In this document: in pieces, positions 27,601 to 33,129 of the stretch
How the letters are laid out: every line of letters begins with the position of its first letter
Numbering within the stretch: the first letter of the stretch is position 1
Source of the DNA: JAGMES01 sp023128035
GTDB lineage: Bacteria; Bacillota; Halanaerobiia; DY22613
Reading direction: 5' to 3'
NCBI GenBank assembly: GCA_030627905.1
Contig: DAOVRZ010000061.1
Location: forward strand, 1 to 33,129
Length of the DNA: 33,129 nucleotides
Program-made: the position numbers and the translations under genes
The notes under the pieces: generated by a model
Told to the model about the DNA's origin: nothing
Database searches by the model: none
The model's input: only the letters and a program-made list of their open reading frames with translations

Positions 27601-30600
27601 ATTTCAGTAAAGAGTTGAAAGACAGGCTCTATGAATATTGTGATAATAATAACGTAACTCTTTATATGCTGCTTTTTTCTGTATTTAATCTTCAAATGTA
27701 CCGTCTAAGCCAGCAAAAGGATTTTGTCATTGGAACTCCATTTGTGAACAGAAATCATACCGAATTTGAACATTTATTGGGGCTTTTTGCTTGTGCATTG
27801 CTTTTACGCTGTACAATTAAGGAAGAAATGACCTTCCAGGATTTGATACTCCAAATAAAAGAAACGGTTATTGAAGCATATGATAATCATTTATATCCAT
27901 CTAATTTAGCAATTGAAGAATTGAATCTACAGACAGATTTATCACGCTCGAAACTGTTTTCTGTAATGTTTGGACTTATGAATAAGAAGAATGATGAAAT
28001 ACTAGATATTTATTTTGATAATCTGCAACATGTCTTTGAGCTTGGAGAGAGTAATTCAGAAACATCCCATTTTGATCTCACATTAGCGATAGATGAATCA
28101 GGAGAAGGGATTTCCTTCATTTTAACTTATAATACAGATTTATTTAAAAAGAATACAACAAAGAGAATGCTTGATAGTTATATTATATTATTGGAAGTTG
28201 TTATCAATAATTCAAATAAGTTATTAGATGAATATAATATGTTGACTGAAGATGAAAGAAATAAAATTATCATGGAATTCAATGATACAGAAAGAGAATT
28301 TGATCAGCATAGCTGTATTCATCATAAATTTGAAAGACAGGTAGAGAAGAATCCAGATCATATCGCTTTAATATTTAATGATAATAGTCTTACTTATAGA
28401 GATTTAAACGTAAAAGCAAACCAACTAGCACATTATCTAAGAATGCTTAATATTGGAGTTGAAGATAAAGTAGGAATTATGTTTGAACCTTCGCTGGATA
28501 TGATCATTGCAATGCTGGCTGCTTTAAAAGCTGGTGCAGTGTATATTCCAATCAGTTCAGAATATCCAGAGGCTCGACAACGATTTATTTTAGAAAATGC
28601 TGGTATCCAAGTTGTAGTTTCTGACCGTAATCTCAATGGTATTGATACCAGAACTGTTATTATGAACTCTGATTGGGAGCAGATTGAGAAGATGCCAGCA
28701 TATAATCCGGATGTTGATGTTTATTCAAATCATTTAGCTTATGTGATTTTTACATCAGGTACAACAGGAACGCCAAAAGGAATTGAGATTGAACATAAAG
28801 GAGCAGTGAATTTATTTGAATGGATTCAGGACGAATATCCATTATTTCATACTGATTCGACATTGTTGAATACATCGTTCGCCTTTGATGCTTCTATTTT
28901 AGAGTATTTCTGGCCTTTAACTTCTGGAGCGAGGATTATTATTCCGAGGGAAGATGAAAGAAAAGATCCTGTAATGATTGGAAAATTAGCATATCAACAT
29001 AAGATAACATTTTTGCAATTTGTACCCGATATGTTAGAAGCCTTTTTAGATGCTTGTGAGAATGAAGAGTTCCCACATCTTCATTCCTTACGATATGTCA
29101 TTTGTGGTGCTCATACTTTGACTCGAAAGTTAAGAGATCGGTTTTATAGTTTATTTAACTGTAGATTTTCCAATCATTATGGACCAACAGAAACCACAAT
29201 TGATGCGATTACTTTTGATTGTTCAAACCATTTTGAAGGTGATATTGTTCCAATTGGAAAACCTGTGGCAAATACGAAGATATATATTTTAGACCAGAAT
29301 CTAAAACCAGTACCGATTGGCGTAGCAGGCGAGATTTTTATTGAATCACATGGTTTGGCAAGAGGTTATTTAGGAGACCTGGAAAAAACGCAACAAAGCT
29401 TTATCCCAAATCCGTTTTCTGAAGATAAAAATTCTCGACTTTATAAAACGGGTGATTTAGGAAAATACTTAGATGACGGTAATATCCTATTTATCGGTCG
29501 GAAAGATCGGCAGGTAAAAATTCGAGGAAATCGTGTTGAACTAGAGGAGATTGAAAATAAGATTAGATCACATCCAGGTATAAGCAGATCAGCTGTAGTG
29601 ATGAAAAAAGATGAAAATCGGGAAGAACGAATGACTGTATATGTAGAATTAAATAAAAAATCTAATTCGTTAACCAGCAAAACAGGTGAGGAATATCAGT
29701 TATATACTTTATCCCAATTACCGGAAAAGAAAGATGACTTGGATCAGATTCATTCAGCTGCTTGGCCGGAATACTTTATTGGAGACAAAACATATCTTCA
29801 GTATTGGAATCAAATTATGGTTGAATTCAGTAAGTATCAGGTTTTATTGCTTAATAATAAAGATGAGGTTGTAGCGGTAGGTAATGTTATGCCAATATAC
29901 TGGGATGGTACAGTTGAGAATTTACCAGAAGGTTGGGATAGTGCGGTCGAAAAAGGGTTTAGAGATGCAGCAAACAATGTAGAACCAAACACATTATTGG
30001 TATTAGCTGGAGTTGTAGGAGAAAAATATCAGAATCAGGGATTAGGTACTTTAATCATAAAAGCATTTAAGACGATTGCCCATGGTTTTAACTTAGATCA
30101 AGTACTTATTCCTGTAAGACCAACTGGTAAAGCCCAACATCCTGAAATGACATTTGAAAAATGGTGTAAAGAAAAACGGAGTGATGGATTATCAAAGGAT
30201 AACTGGATAAGAATTCATGAGCGTTTGGGAGGAAAGGTATTAGGAATCGCAACAGAATCACAGTATATTTCTGGTACTGTCGAAGAGTGGAAAGAATGGA
30301 CTGGAATGAAGTTTTCGCAATCTGGTGAATATTTTACAAAAGATAGTTTGCAATCAATAAAAATAGATCTTAGTAGAGGTATCGGGGAATATTACGACCC
30401 ATGTATTTGGGTAGAACATTCATTTTTTGATCATGAAACATTTTCCTGGGAGTATATTGATTCGACAAATCTTCAAATGTTTCTAAAAGAGTATTTGCCT
30501 GATTATATGATTCCTTACAATTATGCCTTTTTAGCTAATCTGCCATTGACACCAAGTGGAAAAGTAAATTATAAAGCTTTGCCAGATTTTGAATTTGATA

Positions 30601-30845
30601 GAAAAAACATAAAAAAATTTATTACACCTCGAAATGAAATTGAGGAGAAAATTGCAGGAATGTGGCAGGAAGTGCTCGAAATAGAGAAAGTGGGTATAAC
30701 TGAAAATTTCTTTGATATTGGTGGGCATTCTTTAAAAGCAGTAATTCTTTTGACTAGAATTCAGAAAAGATTTGAGGTAAAAATTCCACTGAGAAAGATA
30801 TTAGAAAATCCAACTATTGAAGGGATTGCACAGTACATAGTATGA
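21672..30845 (+). CDS. NRPS 3: halfC-A[rSAM-B12, PP-loop]-T-C-A[GNAT]-T, modules 6-7
   Basis: About 3057 residues. Order: half C domain (1-255, no HHxxxDG), A1 split into three parts by two insertions (radical SAM-B12 at about 373-950, PP-loop at about 1252-1583), T1 (GGDSI, Ser1689), C (HHIIWDE from H1883), A2 split by a GNAT domain (about 2667-2929), T2 (GGHSL, Ser3020), then the end of the protein. A1 pocket residues read D-P-W-Y-L-G-T-I-N-K and A2 D-A-L-Q-I-G-H-I-D-K; neither matches a code I know. A3-A8 and the A10 lysine are present in both, so adenylation should work. The C domain has Glu in place of the Gly of HHxxxDG. The protein ends on a carrier domain with no thioesterase, reductase or terminal C domain, so release must be in trans. 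It follows NRPS 2 by 28 bases. Confidence 0.95.
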   Translation: MISRTLSGKIIAAANQKTKERDYWLNKLSGELVKTSFPTDYKKGNNKYLSNTVNFTFSDELSYKLLKLSNGSDYRLHMILVAGLVVLIDKYTGNKDIMIGSPIYKQDVEGEFINTIITLRNQLKEDMIFKDLILQVKDTMFEATKHQDYPIEMLLEQLGFSETEDEFFLFDIVLLLENIHDKRYIQHIQSNMVFSFVHKDDLLKGQLEYNTTLYEKTTIKRIISHFENLLLQALNQINIKETSIEILSVEEKFQLLLDFNNTDAEYLNNKAIHKLFEEQVEKNPERVAVTCEEKKLTYQNLNEKANQVARVLRKNGVTSETVVGIMMERSEELIISLLAILKAGGAYLPIDPELPQERVLYMLEDSRAKLLLANSEAVKDIPFTSLQNLAGNQNIQVVVTNIRKHIQAFDLLPMPDRKLINFKNYKNKIGMASVTNSISLQSTRGCPYKCVYCHKVWSKNHVFRSAENMYNEIEYYYKNGVTNFAFIDDCFNLNIENSSRLFKMIIKNKLDVKIFFPNGLRGDLLTPDYIDLMVEAGTCNINLSLETASPRLQKLVKKNLDIPKFKNAIDYIAKTYPNVILEIATMHGFPTETEEEAMMTLDFIKDINWIHFPYIHILKIYPNTEMEELALAHGISKNDIMLSKGRAYHELPETLPFPKSFTRKYQTNFMNEYFLSKERLMHVLPIQMKILSEDAIVQKYNAYLPIEIKSVEDIINFAQLDNMGLSNDFRQKKEDITYTIFDRKAVVQKPKPDAKKILYLDLSQHFASDNMLYNVSEQPLGLIYLQTYLNQQFGDLIDGRIYKSGIDFSNFEDMKKLVDEYQPDLIGIRTLTFFKEFFHETVSLLRQWGINAPIIAGGPYAASDYDTILRDKNVKLVVLGEGEYTFGELIEKMLENSFEIPENDVLRGIDGIAFVEDVDKISCSREVVLLDRIADYTATQDSSNLDLTIKGDNLAYVMYTSGSTGKPKGVMVEHRQVNNCINWMQDKFNLTEKDVIVQRTNLTFDPSVWEIFWPLYIGGSVKVLTTYQSKDAEFLIKLMAEETDLTMMYCPATLVNAMVYFLNKKDIKPRFKLPWLLIGAEPISMDVVKNFYSYYDGKIVNTYGPTECTINNTYYDLERDDSRQVVPIGKPVANNKIYILSKDLQPVPVKIAAEICIAGDSVVRGYINNREKTEANFIDNPFGTGKLYKTGDIGRWLEDGNIEIMGRIDEQVKVRGYRIELGEIETALLNHENIDNCVVIVKDSNELQDEVIVCKKCGITSNYPGVKISDEGICEVCQDLNKYKKYAEQYFKTMDNLETAINDANQDKNAKYDCLLLYNGGKGAGYALYHLVERGLNVLALTYDNGYFTKSDLENIKKATSKLGVDHAVLTHKNSDQILKESLKSAHTVCRGCFHASSSIAGEYAYKNGIPAVVGATLSRGQIIENKLYMFFQLGIFDEKELEKEVAKLQKSAMNIDKNIFNYLDIDEINDGTIYNQVKFIDFYRYCDVTNEEIISYLNNKDSYWNSRKNFAVYSTNCPLKQVGDYGHLQTKGYHYYGSATSWEKRLGHISLENVKEDLECTVTQKGYESFLKKMGLQEPKSSEKNEKYLCAYLVSELDMTTSELRDYLSGQLPGYMIPSYFVQMDKIPLTPNGKIDRKALPRPEIKAREGYEAPGNEIEEKLAEIWRELLEVDKVGVNDNFFDIGGDSISAMKILNRVREGFHIEISLEQIFVHSTIKDLGEYIAEKQSLKDYIIENKIVKAPEQKYYDLAPVQLPEWYMHKLEPESPFYNINHEIMFDENLDLKVFTKVWQTLVDRHSILRTYFDEIDGKPIQKIHPKLEIKLEDIYVDYTDINEDRVMDEVKKLSRAHANTIFDFETGPLFSIKIIQISYNRYVFLFVVHHIIWDETSTIHLQREFMEIDNAFAKNREPKVPKLKFDYIDYAHWMNDSIAKGIFEKQRQYWLNKFKTIPAGLDLPTDYPRPAIQTFNGSNVECNFSKELKDRLYEYCDNNNVTLYMLLFSVFNLQMYRLSQQKDFVIGTPFVNRNHTEFEHLLGLFACALLLRCTIKEEMTFQDLILQIKETVIEAYDNHLYPSNLAIEELNLQTDLSRSKLFSVMFGLMNKKNDEILDIYFDNLQHVFELGESNSETSHFDLTLAIDESGEGISFILTYNTDLFKKNTTKRMLDSYIILLEVVINNSNKLLDEYNMLTEDERNKIIMEFNDTEREFDQHSCIHHKFERQVEKNPDHIALIFNDNSLTYRDLNVKANQLAHYLRMLNIGVEDKVGIMFEPSLDMIIAMLAALKAGAVYIPISSEYPEARQRFILENAGIQVVVSDRNLNGIDTRTVIMNSDWEQIEKMPAYNPDVDVYSNHLAYVIFTSGTTGTPKGIEIEHKGAVNLFEWIQDEYPLFHTDSTLLNTSFAFDASILEYFWPLTSGARIIIPREDERKDPVMIGKLAYQHKITFLQFVPDMLEAFLDACENEEFPHLHSLRYVICGAHTLTRKLRDRFYSLFNCRFSNHYGPTETTIDAITFDCSNHFEGDIVPIGKPVANTKIYILDQNLKPVPIGVAGEIFIESHGLARGYLGDLEKTQQSFIPNPFSEDKNSRLYKTGDLGKYLDDGNILFIGRKDRQVKIRGNRVELEEIENKIRSHPGISRSAVVMKKDENREERMTVYVELNKKSNSLTSKTGEEYQLYTLSQLPEKKDDLDQIHSAAWPEYFIGDKTYLQYWNQIMVEFSKYQVLLLNNKDEVVAVGNVMPIYWDGTVENLPEGWDSAVEKGFRDAANNVEPNTLLVLAGVVGEKYQNQGLGTLIIKAFKTIAHGFNLDQVLIPVRPTGKAQHPEMTFEKWCKEKRSDGLSKDNWIRIHERLGGKVLGIATESQYISGTVEEWKEWTGMKFSQSGEYFTKDSLQSIKIDLSRGIGEYYDPCIWVEHSFFDHETFSWEYIDSTNLQMFLKEYLPDYMIPYNYAFLANLPLTPSGKVNYKALPDFEFDRKNIKKFITPRNEIEEKIAGMWQEVLEIEKVGITENFFDIGGHSLKAVILLTRIQKRFEVKIPLRKILENPTIEGIAQYIV
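22790..24525 (+). other. Radical SAM plus B12-binding-like insert in module 6 adenylation domain (a2-a3)
   Basis: The A domain proceeds through a2 (LKAGGAYLPIDP) to AKLLLANSE. About 578 foreign residues follow before a3 (LAYVMYTSGSTGKPKG). The insert carries STRGCPYKCVYCHKVW with the CxxxCxxC iron-sulfur motif (Cys446, 450, 453 of NRPS 3), then radical-SAM barrel features such as FAFIDDCFNLN, CNINLSLETASP and MHGFPTETEEE. After about residue 755 comes a Rossmann-like B12-binding-type region with PLGLIYLQTYL, PDLIGIRTLTFF, APIIAGGPYA and VVLGEGEYTFGELI. The cobalamin lower-ligand motif DxHxxG is not evident. Cobalamin radical-SAM enzymes typically methylate unactivated carbon or drive rearrangements. 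The canonical order is B12 domain first; here it is last. Confidence 0.9.
25425..26420 (+). other. PP-loop ATPase-like insert in module 6 adenylation domain (a8-a9)
   Basis: After a8 (GRIDEQVKVRGYRIELGEIE) and the strand NCVVIVKD, about 330 foreign residues appear before the A domain resumes at KYLCAYLVS and LPGYMIPSYF. The insert opens with a zinc-ribbon-like pair (Cys1254/1257 and Cys1274/1277; CKKC, CEVC) around NYPGVKISDEG. This matches the start of N-acetyl-sugar amidotransferases (PseA/WbuX type). Next comes YDCLLLYNGGKGAGYAL, the PP-loop position (canonical SGGKDS, here NGGKGA), and later VCRGCFH (Cys1390/1393) with ATLSRGQI. Family members adenylate a carbonyl oxygen and replace it with N or S. 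Thioamide or amidine formation on the tethered residue is an inference; the altered PP-loop leaves activity in doubt. Confidence 0.8.
29670..30455 (+). other. GNAT acetyltransferase-like insert in module 7 adenylation domain (a8-a9)
   Basis: The A domain passes a8 (RKDRQVKIRGNRVELEEIE) and MTVYVELNKK. It is then interrupted by about 260 residues before resuming with LKEYLPDYMIPYNY and PLTPSGKVNYKAL (a9-a10). The insert contains YQVLLLNNKDEVVAVGNVMP, LLVLAGVVGEKYQNQGLGTL and a long second half. Q-N-Q-G-L-G-T (2787-2793 of NRPS 3) is the CoA pyrophosphate loop of GNAT enzymes. At this position it could acylate a side-chain amine or hydroxyl of the last amino acid, or load an acyl group on the carrier domain. 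The acyl donor and acceptor are unknown. Confidence 0.85.
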
Positions 30846-30875
30846 AATTTCACTTCATAAAAAAAGGAGAAAATT

Positions 30876-31676
30876 ATGAATGTAAAAAAATATACAGAAG
30901 CTAACAGAATAGCATGGAATGAGGCAATGCCTAAACATCAAGCTGTGCTTAAAGAAAAGTGGGACAAGTTATTTATGGAAAAGGGAACAGTTCTACAAGA
31001 AGGTGTCGAATTAGAACGTTTAGAAAAAATCGGGATTCAGGGGAAACGAATTGCCCATTTTTGCTGTAATAATGGGGTGCAGCTTTTATCTTTAAAAAAC
31101 ATGGGAGCTGATAGATGTATTGGATTTGATATATCTGATGAAGCAATAAAGGAAGGAAATGAACGTGCCAAAAAATGTGGAATTGATTGTACCTTCGTTC
31201 AGACCGATATCTATGAAATTCCTGAAGAATTTAATAATTCTTTTGATCTGGTATATGTTACAATTGGTGCTTTAGGTTGGTTGCCTGATTTAGACCTCTT
31301 CTTTGAGAAAGTCTGGGATGTACTAATTTTAGGTGGAAAAGTGTTTATTTACGAACAACACCCATTTACAGAATTGTTCCCTGACGATGATGACCCTGAA
31401 GATAGTTTAAAAGTAGTAAATCCATATTTTAAACAGAAGCCATATATAAGTAATGATGGTATTGATTATGTTGGACAAACCACATATGAAAGTTCTACAT
31501 TATACTGGTTTACTTATACTCTATCCGATATCATTATGGGGATGATCAAAAGCAAGATTAAAGTAGACTATTTTCAGGAATATGAACATAATATCTCTGA
31601 AGTATGTGAAAGTCTGGAAAAAGAAGATTCCCATTTACCTTTATCCTATATCTTAATTGGCGAGAAAGAAAACTAA
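30876..31676 (+). CDS. Class I SAM-dependent methyltransferase, free-standing
   Basis: A 266-residue cytoplasmic methyltransferase. Motif I reads IAHFCCNNGVQLLSL (59-73), a variant of the usual V-L-D-x-G-x-G-x-G that is common in one sub-family. CIGFDISDEAI gives the acidic strand-2 residue (Asp85). CTFVQTDIYEIP and FDLVYVTIGALGWLPDL follow as motifs II and III, and GGKVFIYEQHPF as the strand-5 motif. The C-terminal part (GQTTYES..YWFTYTLSDII and FQEYEHNIS) probably shapes the substrate pocket. AAAAAAGGAG at 30860-30869 precedes ATG 30876, and the gene lies 30 bases after NRPS 3, so it is in the operon. The likely role is tailoring methylation of the peptide or a precursor; it is unlike the methyltransferase embedded in module 4. 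Confidence 0.85.
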   Translation: MNVKKYTEANRIAWNEAMPKHQAVLKEKWDKLFMEKGTVLQEGVELERLEKIGIQGKRIAHFCCNNGVQLLSLKNMGADRCIGFDISDEAIKEGNERAKKCGIDCTFVQTDIYEIPEEFNNSFDLVYVTIGALGWLPDLDLFFEKVWDVLILGGKVFIYEQHPFTELFPDDDDPEDSLKVVNPYFKQKPYISNDGIDYVGQTTYESSTLYWFTYTLSDIIMGMIKSKIKVDYFQEYEHNISEVCESLEKEDSHLPLSYILIGEKEN

Positions 31677-31727
31677 AAGTAGCAAATCATTAATGAACGT
31701 AGTTTTTTGAGGAGGGAATAGGGAAAA

Positions 31728-32447
31728 ATGTTAAAGAGGATGACAGAACATATATACTATTTGCCTGCAGATAAAAAAACGGACAGACCGATTCTGGCGG
31801 TTATCATTGGTAAAGAAAGTTACTTAGTTGTTGATGCTGGAAATTCTCCAGCTCATGCCAAATTATTTTTAGATGAAATTTCAAAGATTGAGATGCCTCA
31901 AACAGGTTATCTTGTGATTACTCACTGGCATTGGGATCATATCTTCGGGATCACTACAATGAATTTACCTACCATTGCGCATATAGAGACAAAGAAGAAA
32001 ATTGAGGAATTAACTTTATTGGATTGGAGTGATCAAGCTTTAGATCAAAGGGTAGAATCAGGTGAAGAAGTTGCCTTTTGTAGTGATATGATCAAAGCTG
32101 AAATGCCAGATCGATCAGATTTACAGATTACTCCTCCAAATATTACATTTACAAACAAGATGGAGATTGACCTTGGTGGTGTTCACTGTATTATTGAGAA
32201 TGTCGCAGGAGATCATTCAAAGGATTCTAGTGTTATATATGTTTCAGAAGATAAGACCCTTTTCCTTGGAGATTGTATTTGTGGTGATGTTTATAATAAT
32301 TGGAATTATTCTTCGGAGAACATAGTTATGATGCTAGAAAAATTAAAGAGTTATGATGTAGATTATTATGTTGAATCTCATGAAATTCCGGTATCTAAAG
32401 ACAAAATGGAAGAAGAGTTTAATGAACTGGAATCAATGGTGAACTGA
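31728..32447 (+). CDS. Metallo-beta-lactamase-fold hydrolase (candidate trans-release enzyme)
   Basis: A 239-residue protein with the full dimetal site: HWHWDH (His66, His68, Asp70, His71), His163 (GDHSKDS), Asp182 (FLGDC) and His218 (ESHEIP). YLVVDAGNS (Asp36 region) is the first conserved motif. There is no signal peptide, so it acts in the cytoplasm. The fold covers thioesterases, glyoxalase II, lactonases and lactamases. As the last gene of an NRPS operon that lacks any thioesterase domain, it is a reasonable candidate for hydrolysing the finished peptide from the carrier domain, or for editing misloaded carriers. Metallo-type thioesterases acting in trans are known from fungal polyketide synthases. 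Self-resistance hydrolysis of the product is an alternative. GGAGGG (31711-31716) precedes ATG 31728, and a terminator follows directly. Confidence 0.85.
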   Translation: MLKRMTEHIYYLPADKKTDRPILAVIIGKESYLVVDAGNSPAHAKLFLDEISKIEMPQTGYLVITHWHWDHIFGITTMNLPTIAHIETKKKIEELTLLDWSDQALDQRVESGEEVAFCSDMIKAEMPDRSDLQITPPNITFTNKMEIDLGGVHCIIENVAGDHSKDSSVIYVSEDKTLFLGDCICGDVYNNWNYSSENIVMMLEKLKSYDVDYYVESHEIPVSKDKMEEEFNELESMVN

Positions 32448-32461
32448 AAAGGGTAAAAACT

Positions 32462-32503
32462 AAAACAAAAAGGTCTCTGGATAATCAGAGACCTTTTTTG
32501 TTT
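32462..32503 (+). terminator. Rho-independent terminator ending the NRPS operon
   Basis: GGTCTCTG (32472-32479) pairs perfectly with CAGAGACC (32486-32493) around a GATAAT loop. The stem extends through an A-rich left arm and a T-rich right arm (TTTTTTGTTT, 32494-32503). It begins 14 bases after the metallo-hydrolase stop. The sequence is a near copy of the terminator at 2677-2718. Confidence 0.9.
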
Positions 32504-32624
32504 AGTTTTTAGCAGCTTATTGATTTTGTTAAATTGTAGCTTATATTTCAATAATTTATTCGATTTTTGTGATAAAGTTGTTTTTTTTAGACAAAAGAGA
32601 ATACTGTAAAAATAGGAAATTTAT

Positions 32625-32672
32625 AAAGGACTTTTGGAAATATTGACGAAATACATTAAGTATATAGAAAGA
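32625..32672 (+). promoter_or_regulatory. Conserved upstream block, copy 2
   Basis: AAAGGACTTTTGGAAATATT is followed by GACGAA, 12 bases and TATAGAAAGA. It aligns without gaps to 2807-2854, with two mismatches in the first 26 bases. As in copy 1, it lies about 120-150 bases after a matching terminator. It presumably drives or regulates whatever lies or once lay downstream; the next gene here is the recombinase at 32970. Confidence 0.4.
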
Positions 32673-32728
32673 TATGCTGATTATCTGAAATACTGATAAT
32701 AGTTAGATATACCGATTATGAGAAATAC
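32671..32728. repeat. Degenerate direct repeat, two 23-bp copies
   Basis: GATATGCTGATTATCTGAAA+TAC (32671-32693) recurs as GATATACCGATTATGAGAAA+TAC (32706-32728), 19 of 23 positions identical, with a 35-base period. The rest of 32729-32969 holds no gene I can support. It contains a small hairpin CCGC-TCT-GCGG (32879-32889) and AT-rich sequence. The repeats may be binding sites for the downstream recombinase or decayed duplicated DNA. Confidence 0.4.
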
Positions 32729-32969
32729 GTAGAAGCAAGACTAGAAAAGTATTAGACGAATTACAAGTAAATAATGGACAAAACACAACAATATAGTAAT
32801 TTACTTTATAAATGTATTCGCTTAAGACTAGTAAATTCCTGTCTTTTACGTATTACTGATATAAGTTGTTGAACTAAACCGCTCTGCGGTGGTAAAAAAT
32901 AAACATAATTTTTCCTTGTTTGTTGTATTTGGTGGTGTTCATTAAAATACACGAAAGGGAGTGAGAATT

Positions 32970-33129
32970 ATGTATAAGTTGGCTAAATTTAAGAAAGATA
33001 TGGAGTTGAAAGGGTTTAGTCAAAAAACAATATCGGCTTATCTTAGGTACGTTGAAGAATATCGTAATTTCCAGTCTAGTAAGGATATCAGTATTTTTAA
33101 TTCGGATATTGTGAGAAATTACTTGCACC
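32970..33129 (+). CDS. Tyrosine recombinase / phage-type integrase, N-terminal part
   Basis: The frame starts at ATG 32970 behind GGGAGTG (32957-32963) and runs off the window after 53 residues. KFKKDMELKGFSQKTISAYL is the opening helix pattern of the SAM-like N-terminal DNA-binding domain of tyrosine recombinases (L-x-x-K-G-x-S-x-x-T-I-x-x-Y), and NSDIVRNYLH fits its last helix. The catalytic domain with the R-H-R-Y residues is outside the window, so activity cannot be judged. It could be a mobile-element integrase, an integron-type integrase or a transposon resolvase. Its position beside the NRPS operon, opposite a transposon remnant, suggests a mobile or recombinogenic locus. Confidence 0.75.
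   Translation, partial: MYKLAKFKKDMELKGFSQKTISAYLRYVEEYRNFQSSKDISIFNSDIVRNYLH

Noticed and set aside
2966..30845. Possibility that the A-domain inserts are separate genes or assembly chimeras
   Set aside because: Each insert is in frame on both sides, sits at one of two equivalent loops of the A fold, and is flanked by continuous A-domain sequence with no stop. Chimeric assembly cannot be fully excluded because NRPS modules are repetitive, but four in-frame junctions at fold-compatible sites make it unlikely.
32774..32880. Short plus-strand frame starting MDKTQQYSN in the right intergenic region
   Set aside because: About 30 codons, no convincing RBS and no recognisable family.
32874..33128. 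Minus-strand ORF at the right end
   Set aside because: It lies opposite the recombinase frame, which has an RBS and a recognisable SAM-like domain.
1..33129. CRISPR arrays, tRNA or rRNA genes
   Set aside because: No regularly spaced identical repeats and no tRNA- or rRNA-like sequence were seen on either strand by eye.

Overview
The window is AT-rich DNA from a Gram-positive bacterium, most likely a Bacillota (Firmicutes) member. Shine-Dalgarno sites of the AAGGAG/GGAGG type, GTG and TTG starts, a DUF6429-type small protein and a Clostridia/Paenibacillaceae-style NRPS all point that way. A cobalamin/radical-SAM domain inside the assembly line hints at an anaerobic or microaerobic lifestyle, but genus cannot be told from the sequence.

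Left flank (1-2640): the 3' end of a type IA topoisomerase gene, then small accessory genes (a DUF6429-like protein, two GNAT acetyltransferases, one unrecognised conserved protein) separated by structured non-coding DNA. After these lie a broken N-terminus of a peptidase-E-like (S51) gene and a minus-strand C-terminal remnant of a transposon AAA+ ATPase. This looks like an accessory region built by insertion and decay.

Centre (2677-32503): one long plus-strand operon bounded by two near-identical hairpin terminators. Three giant NRPS genes (about 2535, 3679 and 3057 aa) are followed by a free-standing SAM methyltransferase and a metallo-beta-lactamase-fold hydrolase. The NRPSs encode seven modules: C-A-T-C-A(Leu)-T-C // halfC-A-T-C-A[MT]-T-C-A(Asn)-T-C // halfC-A[radical SAM-B12 ... 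PP-loop]-T-C-A[GNAT]-T. Binding-pocket residues read by eye match Leu in module 2 and Asn in module 5; the others have no match I trust. Three of the seven adenylation domains are interrupted by catalytic domains. The module 6 A domain is interrupted twice: a radical SAM plus B12-binding-like unit between core motifs a2 and a3, and a PP-loop (N-acetyl-sugar-amidotransferase/thiolation-like) unit between a8 and a9. This is the most unusual feature of the window. There is no thioesterase domain, so the metallo-hydrolase is a candidate for product release. The likely product is a heavily modified, possibly N-acylated heptapeptide. No transporter, phosphopantetheinyl transferase or MbtH gene is present in the window.

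Right flank (32504-33129): a partial copy of the intergenic block seen upstream of the first NRPS, a degenerate direct repeat, and the N-terminus of a tyrosine recombinase that runs off the end.
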